A stretch of DNA of 64,000 nucleotides from CAWATZ01 sp963784995 (GTDB lineage: Bacteria; Planctomycetota; Planctomycetia; Gemmatales; Gemmataceae), in contig CAWATZ010000003.1 of the NCBI GenBank assembly GCA_963784995.1, forward strand, positions 2,232,001 through 2,296,000, in the 5' to 3' direction. The notes under the pieces were generated by a model that saw nothing but the letters and a program-made list of their open reading frames with translations, was not told where the DNA came from and searched no databases. The position numbers and the translations under genes were made by a program. Each line of letters begins with the position of its first letter. The stretch's first letter is position 1. This document shows, one piece after another, positions 54,757-64,000 of this stretch.

Positions 54757-54839
54757 TTGGTCCTGTTCAGGCTCGCGAAAGATGGCAAGCGGGGAAGTGG
54801 AGGGAACGCCATCCGTGGCGTTGTGGCTCGGGCAGGTCG

Positions 54840-55292
54840 TTAGCGGGAACGAAGGACCGGGCTGGAACCGACACAAACAAACTCTTCCTCGATCTCGCTG
54901 CGGACCAGCGGACCGATCTTCTCGACCTCGGCCTGCAAACGGCGCTGCAGCAGGCACAGGTCTTCTTTCACCCGGGCCAGCAGCTGGCTGGCGTCCTCGG
55001 GCTGTTTCACCGCCAGTTCCTGGGCTTCGGTCAACCCACGGCGGAGGATCTCCAGCCGGCGGTTGAGCATCTGGTTCAGCTGAACCAGGTTGACGTGCGG
55101 CACCAGTTCCTCTTCGGGAGCCGGGCCCCACTGGGCCACGCGATCGGGCACTTCTTCACGCAGCACGCGCACTTCTTCGGGCGCCTCGATCCCCAGCCGA
55201 ACCAGACCCGGCTTGATGCTCACCACCTGGATGGCGGTGTGCAGACCAGGGAACAGCAAGCGTTCGTTCAAGCGACGTGTCAACACAAGCAT
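54840..55292 (-). CDS. CsrA-domain protein with long C-terminal helical extension
   Basis: I chose the ATG at 55292 (MLVLTRRLNERLLFPGLHTA), with GGAGG nine bases before it; a GTG two codons earlier is possible. Residues 1-50 are a CsrA domain (IQVVSIKPGLVRLGIEAPEE, VRVLREEVPDRV) in which the usual small-protein end is replaced by about 100 residues of amphipathic helix (LNQMLNRRLEILRRGLTEAQ, LARVKEDLCLLQRRLQAEVE). The tail could oligomerise the RNA-binding domain or block it. It is distinct from the standard csrA at 37238-37456. It is the only gene in its direction here and faces the tRNA. Confidence 0.8.
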   Translation of the reverse strand: MLVLTRRLNERLLFPGLHTAIQVVSIKPGLVRLGIEAPEEVRVLREEVPDRVAQWGPAPEEELVPHVNLVQLNQMLNRRLEILRRGLTEAQELAVKQPEDASQLLARVKEDLCLLQRRLQAEVEKIGPLVRSEIEEEFVCVGSSPVLRSR

Positions 55293-55750
55293 GGTCACGG
55301 ACCTCCTGGCTATAAGGGTGCAGCAGTGGGGCGAAGCGCCTCGCTTGCCGGCGCGGCATCCCCCAAGGGATGGAACGCCAGCAAACTCACGTAACCGGAA
55401 TGAAAGCGCAAGGAATGTGCAAACAAGAAGTTACGTGCAGGCAAACGCCCTGCCAGTCGGCATCCGTACCGTTTCGGCTCGCAGGAGCCGCGAGATCCTT
55501 CTCGGTGGTTCCAGGCGTGCGAGTTACCCTTTTACCCGAAGCGGCATTTCCGAGCAAGAGCGAATTTTTCGGGCTGACAGACGGGTGTCAAGGACGGGAA
55601 GATGGGGGATTTGTACCCCGAAAATCTCCCCTCTCTCTGCTGGGGAGAGGGGTTGGGGGGAGGGGGATGACGCCTTGATTTATCGTTTCGCGCTGGGCTG
55701 GCCCAGCGCGAAACGATAAATCAACAGAAGCCCACCTGTTGGAGTTGATC
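55293..55750. other. intergenic region of 458 bases between divergent genes
   Basis: The gap between the CsrA-domain gene (minus) and the WD40 gene (plus) holds a CCCCTCTCTCTGC/GGGGAGAGGGG hairpin at about 55628-55652 and the R5 palindrome at 55677-55722. The rest has lower GC and no protein-like frame; promoters for both genes are expected there. Confidence 0.5.
55677..55722. repeat. palindrome of family R5, copy 3
   Basis: GATTTATCGTTTCGCGCTGG pairs with its exact inverse, with a loop of a few bases. Unlike the other two copies it lies upstream of a gene start (28 bases before the ATG at 55751), not between convergent stops. Confidence 0.85.
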
Positions 55751-57878
55751 ATGTCCACTCCGTCACTCTGTCCCGACCCGGCGCAGTGGGAGCGCCTGGC
55801 TGCCGGCGAACTACCCGAAGAGGAGCGCCGGGCCCTGCTTGTCCACGCGGTCGGCTGTCCCACTTGCTCTCAGCGTCTGGAGGCACTGCCGGACCCTGAG
55901 GCGGTGCTGGGGCTGGCACCTGCGGACGTGGCCGCGCCGTCCCGCCGGCGCCGATTCTGGGCCTGGACGGGCGGAATCCTGCTGCTTGTGGGTGGTGGGC
56001 TCATGCTCGCCCAGTACCTCCTGCCTGACCGAGAACAGGAGCCGGTCAAGGAAGAGCCAGGCAGGGCCGCCGAGCCTCCGCCCCTGGGGCCCCCCGCCGG
56101 GCTGGTGGCGACCCTGGGCGATGGCCGGCTCCAGCACTGGAGCGACGTCCTGGCCGTGGCCCTCAGTCCGGACGACCGCCGCATCGCTTCCGCCGACGGC
56201 GACGGCTTCGTCAAGGTCTGGGACGCCGGCACCGGCAAGGAACTGCTCACCTTTCGGGGCTACCCCGATTTGGTTCGTGGCCTGGCCTGGAGCCCGGATG
56301 GCAAACGGATCGCCTCGGCCGGGTGGGATGGAATCATTCGGGTGTGGGAGGCCGACACGGGACAGGTCAAGTTCCGGCTGCCGCATGGCCGCAATCCCAC
56401 AGGCGTTGCCTTCAGTCCGGATGGCAGCCGGCTGGCATCGTGCGGCAACGAGCCGCACGGTGAAGGTCTGGGACGCGGACACCGGCCAGCTGCTGCGGAT
56501 TATCCAGGACCATTTAGCTGGGGTCACCGGCGTCGCCTTCAGTCCGGATGGCAAACAGCTTGCCTCGGCGAGCCACGACCAGACCGTGCGGCTGTGGGAC
56601 CTGACCACTGGCCAGCCCCTCGTCACAATCAAGCACGACAGCCCGGTCCTGGCCGTGGCCTTCAGCCCGGCTGGCACCCGGTTCGCATCGGCCAGCAGCA
56701 ACGGCTTCGTGCAGGTCTGGGACGCGGCCGGCGCCAAGGTCAGCATCAGTTCCAAATACCCGGCCGAGGTCCAGTCCCTGGCCTTCGCTCCGGAGGGCAC
56801 CCGGCTGTTTTGCGGTCTCCGGGGCTTTGACAAAACCATCCGTATCCTGGACCCGGCCACGGGCAAGGAACTGCTCCACCTCCCGGGAAACCACGGTTAC
56901 GCGACTTGCCTGGCCTGCAGCCGGGATGGTCAGCGCCTCGTCTCCGGCGGCGGGGACAGACGAGTGCGCCTCTGGGACGCCGGCACCGGCAAGGAAGTCC
57001 TCGTTCCCGAGGGACACGTGCTGCCGGTCAGCAGCGTGGCCCTCAGCCGGGACGGCAAGCGGCTCGCCTCCGCCAGCCAGGACCAGACGGTCAAGGTCTG
57101 GGACCGCGACACCGGCAAGGAACTGCTCACCCTCAAGGGACACACCAGCGGCGTCGATGGGGTGGCCTTCAGTCCGGATGGCGCGCTGATCGCCAGTGCC
57201 TCGGAAGACAATACCGTGAGGCTGTGGAACGCGGACACCGGAGCGGAGGTCCGCACCTTCGTCGGACACAACGCCCGCGTCTTCAGCGTGGCCTTCAGTC
57301 CCGACGGCAAAAAACTGGTCAGCGGCGGTCACGATCGGACGGTAAAGGTCTGGGACCGGGAAACGGGCGAGGAACTGTGGAACGTCAAGGGGCACACGCA
57401 CCAGGTCCGGAGCGTGGCTTTCAGTCCGGATGGCAAATGGCTCGTCAGCGGCAGCGTTGACACGACGCTGAAAGTGTGGAACGCCCTGACGGCCGAGGTG
57501 GAACGGACTCTCCGCGGACACCCCAGCATGGTCTGGTGCGTTGCGGTCAGTCCCGACGGCAAGCGGATCGCCTCGGCAGGTGGGGGCGGCAGCCTGAAGG
57601 TCTGGGATTCGGGCAGCGGCCAGGAACTGCTCAACCTCGATGGCCACGTGGGCGCCGTCCGCAGTGTGGCCTTCAGTCCGGACGGCAAGAGCCTGGCCTC
57701 GGCCGATCAGTGGGGCCGGGTGATCGCGTGGGACAGTGCATCCGGGCAGAAGCAGCATGAGTGGCGGATGCCGGGAGACGTCAACTCGGTCCTGTTCACC
57801 CCGGAGGGCGATTGTCTGCTGACCAGCAACGCCAACAACACCATCTATGTTCTGCGGCTGACTCCGGAAGGCAAGTAA
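55751..57878 (+). CDS. zinc-finger, single-TM, WD40-repeat protein, frameshifted
   Basis: The ATG at 55751 follows GGAG. The N-terminal 60 residues have the anti-sigma-type zinc motif HAVGCPTCSQRL (HxxxCxxC), then a transmembrane helix (WTGGILLLVGGGLMLAQYLL, about 73-92) and about 13-14 WD40 repeats (VAFSPDGKQLASASHDQTVR, VRLWNADTGAEVRTFVGHNA and so on). The frame shifts by one at about 56452 (ASCGN to RTVKVWDADTG); the repeats continue perfectly on both sides. The layout is that of a planctomycete sensor: a cytoplasmic zinc-binding anti-sigma-like head and an outer propeller. No sigma gene is next to it. Confidence 0.82.
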
Positions 57879-57984
57879 AAAAAGTGGCCGGAACCCTCTT
57901 CCCGTCCGGAGGGTTCAATGGTATGCTCGGGAGTGTGTGTCTCCGGGCGCACTCTCCCGCCAGCCTGCCTTGAAAGGTCCCGCC

Positions 57985-60180
<2,196 letters not shown>

Positions 60181-60191
60181 CCTCCGAATTC

Positions 60192-60220
60192 CTCCCCTCT
60201 CCCCAGCAGGGAGAGGGGAG
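60192..60220. repeat. short palindrome between the DUF1549/1553 and DUF1501 genes
   Basis: CTCCCCTCTCCC and GGGAGAGGGGAG are exact inverses with a five-base loop. A related CCCCTCTC...GAGAGGGG pair lies at about 55628-55652. It may attenuate readthrough between the two genes. Confidence 0.7.
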
Positions 60221-60247
60221 AAGGTTACTAACCCCTGCGAGACTGCC

Positions 60248-61672
60248 ATGTTTTCGGTCCCACCTTCCTCTGCTGGCCTGCTGTCGCGTCGTGAAGTTCT
60301 CACCCGGATCGGCGGCGGCTTTGGCGCTCTTGGTCTGGCGTCGGTGCTGGCCCAGGCCGGCGAGGGCCCCGCGGTCCCCGTCCCGGGCACGGTCAATCCG
60401 CTGGCCCCGCGCGCCCCGCACTTCGCTCCCCGGGCGAAGCGGGTGATCTTCCTGTTCATGAACGGCGGTCCCTCGCACGTCGATACCTTCGACCCCAAGG
60501 AGGGCCTTACCCGGCTCAACGGCAAGCCAGTGCCCGAGTCGCTGCTCAAGGACACGGGCCGCAAGGCAGGCAACGGCAAGCTGATGGCCTCGCCGTTCAA
60601 GACGCAAAAGTGCGGCCAGAGCGGCATCGAGGTGACCGAGCTGTATCCGGAAGTGGGCAAGTGCATCGACGACGTCTGCGTCATCCGGTCGATGTGGACG
60701 GACAATCCCAACCACGAGCCGGGTCTGCTGATGATGAACTCGGGCAACATGCAGCCGATCCGGCCCAGCCTGGGCTCCTGGCTGACCTATGCCCTGGGCT
60801 CGGACAACCAGAACCTGCCCGGCTTTGTCGTCTTCTGTCCGGGCAAGCCGGTCGTCGGACCGCAGCTGTGGAGCAACAGCTTCCTGCCTGGCATCTACCA
60901 GGGAACCCACATCAACAACAAGACGGTCGATCCGAAAGCGATCATCCGCGACATCCACAATCGCCACCTGCCGCTGCAGGCCCAGCGCGAGCAACTGGAC
61001 CTGCTGCAGGAGATGAACCGGCTGCACGCCGAGGCCCGGCAGCGCGACGAGCAGCTGGAGGCCCGGATCGCGTCGCTGGAGATGGCCTACCGGATGCAGT
61101 CGGAGGCCCAGACCGCCTTTGACGTGAGCAGGGAGCCGGTTGCCGTCCGCCAGCTGTACGGCGACGGCGAGTTCGCCAGCGCGTGCCTCCTGGCCCGCCG
61201 GCTGGTGGAGCGCGGCGTGCGGATGGTGCAGATCTACTACGGCAATGGCCAGCCCTGGGACGATCACGGCGACATCGCCAACCACAGGAACCATGCGAAG
61301 AAAAGCGATCAGCCGATCGCCGCTCTGCTCAAGGACCTCAAGGCCCGGGGGATGCTGGAGGACACGCTGGTCATCTGGGGCGGCGAGTTTGGCCGGACGC
61401 CGACCAGCCAGGGCGCCAAGGGACGCGACCATCACAGTCTGGGCTTCACCACGTGGCTGGCCGGCGGCGGCGTCAAGGGCGGCCACGTCCACGGGGCGAC
61501 CGACGAGGTCGGCATCGCGGCGGTCCAGGACCGGGTCCACGTCCACGACCTGCACGCCACCATCCTGCACCTGATGGGGCTGGACCACGAGAAACTCACC
61601 TACCGCTACAGCGGCCGGGATTTCCGGCTGACCGACGTGTCGGGCACGGTGGTCAAGGGGATCCTCGCATAG
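60248..61672 (+). CDS. DUF1501 protein (Tat-exported, sulfatase-like fold)
   Basis: The 474-residue protein has a twin-arginine start (LLSRREVLTRIGGGFGALGL), which sends folded proteins through the Tat pathway. The body shows FLFMNGGPSHVDTFDPK, VIRSMWTDNPNHEPGLLMMN, WLTYALGSDNQNLPGFVVF, GVRMVQIYYGNGQPWDDHGD, LVIWGGEFGRTPTSQGAKGR and HHSLGFTTWLAGGGVKGGHV, the standard DUF1501 blocks, related to the alkaline phosphatase/sulfatase superfamily. It is the partner of the preceding DUF1549/DUF1553 protein. The metal-binding Asp/His residues of the fold (MNGGPSHVD, DHGD, RDHH) are present. Confidence 0.93.
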   Translation: MFSVPPSSAGLLSRREVLTRIGGGFGALGLASVLAQAGEGPAVPVPGTVNPLAPRAPHFAPRAKRVIFLFMNGGPSHVDTFDPKEGLTRLNGKPVPESLLKDTGRKAGNGKLMASPFKTQKCGQSGIEVTELYPEVGKCIDDVCVIRSMWTDNPNHEPGLLMMNSGNMQPIRPSLGSWLTYALGSDNQNLPGFVVFCPGKPVVGPQLWSNSFLPGIYQGTHINNKTVDPKAIIRDIHNRHLPLQAQREQLDLLQEMNRLHAEARQRDEQLEARIASLEMAYRMQSEAQTAFDVSREPVAVRQLYGDGEFASACLLARRLVERGVRMVQIYYGNGQPWDDHGDIANHRNHAKKSDQPIAALLKDLKARGMLEDTLVIWGGEFGRTPTSQGAKGRDHHSLGFTTWLAGGGVKGGHVHGATDEVGIAAVQDRVHVHDLHATILHLMGLDHEKLTYRYSGRDFRLTDVSGTVVKGILA

Positions 61673-61697
61673 TTGAATCGCGCACGCAGCGTATCTC

Positions 61698-61776
61698 GCC
61701 GAGCCGCGCACGCAGCGCAGCGGAGTAAGCGGTTCACGCCAACCGTTACTCCGCTGCGCTGCGTACGCGGCTCGGC
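61698..61776. repeat. palindromic repeat of family R1, second locus
   Basis: A direct unit (61698-61732) and an inverted unit (61743-61776) of family R1 are separated by ten bases. The stop of the cupin gene on the minus strand (TAA, 61748-61746) and its last residues SRVRSAAE come from the inverted unit. A fragment of the unit also occurs at about 61679-61691. Confidence 0.85.
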
Positions 61777-62243
61777 TGCTTTTCCGAAATCACCTCGGGC
61801 CGGTCGCGCACCGCATCGACCATGCACAGGAAGCCGAATGGCTCTTCGGTAGAACAATTGCGGAACTGGTGCGGCTCGCCGGAAGCGACGTAGACCACGT
61901 CGCCGAAACCAAGAGTGGAGGTCTGGTCGCCCAGCTGCACCTCGCCCCGGCCGCGCAGCACCACGACCACGTGTTCGTGCTGATGCCGCTCCAGCGTCGA
62001 GAAACCGCCCGGGGCGATCTCGAAATAGCGAACGTGGAAGGCCGTCTGCTCTCCGGTTTCGCCGGCCAGCACGGTTCGCGTCACGCCCTGGTGGTGGTTC
62101 GCGTCAGCCTTGTAGGCGGCGATCGGCACGCCCTGCCAGCGGAGCGGACTTGCGGGATCGCTTGTCGGAACGAACCGCACCACCCGCGATCCGACCGGGA
62201 CCGGCGCCGAGGCGGGAGACGGAAGCTCACAGCTGCTTTTCAT
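61746..62243 (-). CDS. cupin-domain protein
   Basis: The 165-residue protein has the two cupin motifs: GGFSTLERHQHEHVVVVLRG (His87, His89, Glu90/His91) and GDVVYVASGEPHQFRN (His125), which bind a divalent metal. It is a single-domain cupin, size as usual. It could be an isomerase, a dioxygenase or a sugar/acid sensor; the substrate is unknown. Its ATG overlaps the stop of the MDR dehydrogenase gene (ATGA at 62240-62243), so the two are coupled and probably act on one pathway. The last eight or nine codons are read from repeat R1. Confidence 0.85.
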   Translation of the reverse strand: MKSSCELPSPASAPVPVGSRVVRFVPTSDPASPLRWQGVPIAAYKADANHHQGVTRTVLAGETGEQTAFHVRYFEIAPGGFSTLERHQHEHVVVVLRGRGEVQLGDQTSTLGFGDVVYVASGEPHQFRNCSTEEPFGFLCMVDAVRDRPEVISEKQPSRVRSAAE

Positions 62244-63280
62244 TGGCGTTCCCCATCGTTCATCGTCACGAGCACCTTGATCGCGGCGCCGCCCTTGCGG
62301 GCGGTGTCATAAGCCGTTTGGATCTGTTCCAGCGGAAACCGATGTGTGATGAACGGCTCGGGCTGAACGAGCCGCTGCCGGAGCAGGTCGCAGGCGAGTC
62401 GGGTGTCGCCGGGGCCGCAGGAGTAACTGGGGACCAGCGTGATTTCGCGGAAATACAGATCGCCCAGGTCCAGGGCCGTGGCCACGCCGCTGGCCGTGGG
62501 CGTGAACAGCACGGCCACTCCCGCGGGACGGATCAGGGTCAGAGCCTGGCGGATCACCTCGGGTTGGCCCGGACCGATGATCGCGAAATCCATCTGTTCC
62601 CGCAGCGTCGCCTGGGCCTCCTCTGGCGTCAAGGCCTGGCTGGCCCCGGCTCGCAATGCGGCCTGGCGGCGGTCGGAATCGGGCTCGACGGCCAGTACCT
62701 CCTGGACGCCCAGCGCCCGGGCCGCAGCAACGTTGAGCACCCCCATGATGCCGCAGCCGATCACGACGCCCCGACTGCCGTGCAGGACCAGGTTGCCCTT
62801 GAGGCGGAGCAGCGCCTTGACGCTGCACGCCAGCGGCTCGATGAACACGGCCTGTTCCGGACAGAGGTCGTTGACGGCGAAGCTGTCGTTCTGGACGTTG
62901 ATCACCGGAATGCGAATCCACTCGGCCATGCCGCCCGGGTCGAGCTGGCTGCGCTTCCAGGTGGGGCAGTGGACGAAGGCCCCACGCCGGCACTCGGCGC
63001 AGTGCAGACAGGGGGCATGGTGGTGGGCGAAGACCAGGTCGCCCGGCTGAATCCCCTCAACGGCCGATCCGACCTCGACCGCCCAGCCGACCACCTCGTG
63101 ACCCAGCACCGTGCCGACTTTTTTGGCGAGATACCACGGCATCAGGTCGCCCGAACAGATGCCGGAGAGGGCCGTGCGGATCAGCACGTCGCCCGGATCG
63201 GCCAGGACCGGCACAGGAGCCGAGCGCACCTCGAACCGCTCGGGGCTGACGATCACGGCCTGACGCATCGAGTTCGCCAT
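62240..63280 (-). CDS. zinc-dependent MDR alcohol/polyol dehydrogenase
   Basis: The 346-residue enzyme is of the medium-chain dehydrogenase type. Catalytic-zinc residues are seen in SGICSGDLMPW (Cys42) and GHEVVGW (His61, Glu62), the structural zinc site in CLHCAECRRGAFVHC (Cys91, 94, 97, 105), and the NAD(P) fold in VVIGCGIMGVLNVAAARALG followed by EPDSDRR (acidic, so NAD+ is favoured). A likely substrate is a sugar alcohol such as sorbitol or threonine/ketose relative. The start at 63280 (MANSMRQAV) may instead be the ATG at 63268. The cupin gene is coupled downstream. Confidence 0.9.
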   Translation of the reverse strand: MANSMRQAVIVSPERFEVRSAPVPVLADPGDVLIRTALSGICSGDLMPWYLAKKVGTVLGHEVVGWAVEVGSAVEGIQPGDLVFAHHHAPCLHCAECRRGAFVHCPTWKRSQLDPGGMAEWIRIPVINVQNDSFAVNDLCPEQAVFIEPLACSVKALLRLKGNLVLHGSRGVVIGCGIMGVLNVAAARALGVQEVLAVEPDSDRRQAALRAGASQALTPEEAQATLREQMDFAIIGPGQPEVIRQALTLIRPAGVAVLFTPTASGVATALDLGDLYFREITLVPSYSCGPGDTRLACDLLRQRLVQPEPFITHRFPLEQIQTAYDTARKGGAAIKVLVTMNDGERQ

Positions 63281-63808
63281 CGGAGATCCTGACTGCGGGC
63301 GTTTCTGTTACTGTAGACGAGGCGGGATTCCGTGCCAAGCACCGGGCGGGGGACAGGCAGGGTAACCGTTCACGAGTCGAGGACGCCAAGCAGATAGGAA
63401 GAGATCGAACACCGAAGATACTGCGAGCTGAAAGAGTACGTCGGCGAGTTTCACGAGGACGAAGACGTTGGCAGAGACCGCCCGATGGGCAAGGCCAAAC
63501 TGTTCACTTGCATCCACGAGTTCTTCAAAGACAGCATCACGAGCGCCTGTGCGATCTCCGGGTTGCTCCGCGCCTCATCGTCCAGCAGTTTGGGTGTCCA
63601 GGAACTTCAGCATCATTCGCGGTCGGGCGAGGAACAAGTGGAGCTGGACAGCGGCGAGGCGCCGGGTCACCAGGCCTGGAGAAAACGCTGGCCGGCTGCC
63701 CGCGTCGGGCCATAATAGGGAGAGATGCCACGGGAGAGTTGCCATGTGCGACCCCGGGATCGGGATGCTCCAACGCCGTGCCGCTAGTCTGGCCTCAAGG
63801 TAAGTTCC
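63281..63808. other. region of 528 bases without a recognisable gene
   Basis: Open frames on both strands (for example 63485-63715 on plus) look only partly protein-like. On the minus strand the fragments FLARPRMMLKFLDT and LLDDEARSNPEIAQALV lie in neighbouring frames and may be remains of a decayed gene at about 63540-63650. I cannot assign a family. The last 20 bases carry AAGG for the next gene. Confidence 0.4.
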
Positions 63809-64000
63809 ATGCGTTACGTCGTTCTGCTCTTCGGCCTTGTGGGCGCTGTGGTGTCCGGTTACCTCGGCTACCTATGGATGGATAACTTCTACCACCAGAA
63901 GGCTATCACGGCAGAGATGCGCCAGCATACAGCCACGGGGTATTACAAATTGGAAGCCCTGGAGAAAATCGCCGAATTCGATCGGCAGGCGAAAGCCTGG
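63809..64000 (+). CDS. small membrane-anchored hypothetical protein, partial
   Basis: The gene starts at the ATG at 63809 after AAGG and runs off the right edge; 64 codons are visible. It begins with a transmembrane segment (MRYVVLLFGLVGAVVSGYLG, then YLWM) and goes on with a charged helix (ITAEMRQHTATGYYKLEALE). This type of N-terminus is frequent in planctomycete hypothetical proteins. The function is not known. Confidence 0.7.
   Translation, partial: MRYVVLLFGLVGAVVSGYLGYLWMDNFYHQKAITAEMRQHTATGYYKLEALEKIAEFDRQAKAW

Noticed and set aside
63485..63715. A 76-residue plus-strand frame near the right edge
   Set aside because: It has serine/arginine-rich composition, no ribosome binding site and no family; the region may instead be a decayed gene on the minus strand.

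Overview
This is GC-rich chromosomal DNA from a planctomycete, most likely in or near the Gemmataceae. The evidence is a set of lineage-typical families: a DUF1549/DUF1553 protein with a cytochrome-type CxxCH followed by a DUF1501 protein, an ECF sigma factor of the SigX6/TIGR02999 kind next to a giant Ser/Thr kinase with WD40 repeats, a BBP7-like barrel protein, a surface protein with an N-terminal LEQLEDR motif, and many small lysine-rich or secreted hypothetical proteins. The assignment is an inference from family content; there is no rRNA in the window.

Layout. 1-4.2 kb: reductive pyrimidine (uracil/thymine) degradation, with the 5' end of an mmsA-type dehydrogenase, beta-ureidopropionase, dihydropyrimidinase and a convergent preA-type dihydropyrimidine dehydrogenase. 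4.4-6.1 kb: two YtrA-type GntR regulators and an SPFH membrane protein in a tightly overlapping operon behind a visible promoter/operator. 6.2-14 kb (minus): sigma factor, surface protein and an 1856-residue WD40 kinase, with a short remnant of a second kinase start. 14.5-26.6 kb: secreted hypothetical proteins, BBP7-like protein, retropepsin-like protease, M24 peptidase, an enhancer-binding-type regulator, a NicO/RcnA-like metal transporter, a glycosyltransferase and an unknown partner. 26.8-34.1 kb (minus): five tandem paralogues of a secreted protein. 34.3-46.9 kb: lysine-rich secreted protein, FHA-GAF-AAA+ regulator, CsrA, a second kinase, a WD40/hemC/HIT cluster and two TPM-type proteins. 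47-49 kb: hslV-hslU. 49-64 kb: zinc-ribbon protein, FtsX-type permease, YceI protein, tRNA-Leu(UAG), a CsrA-domain protein with a long tail, a zinc-finger/WD40 protein, the DUF1549/1553-DUF1501 pair, cupin and MDR dehydrogenase, and a partial gene at the right edge.

Two features run through the whole window. First, almost every intergenic gap carries a long perfect or near-perfect palindrome, in at least ten sequence families, several of them repeated within the window. They sit against stop codons, sometimes provide the stop, and two loci keep flanking direct repeats that look like insertion footprints; one of these interrupts the signal peptide of a YceI gene in frame. Second, about fifteen genes contain frameshifts although the flanking coding sequence is well conserved. 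Several are one-base losses in homopolymers, so many may be assembly errors rather than true pseudogenes. I annotated those as whole genes and marked the break.
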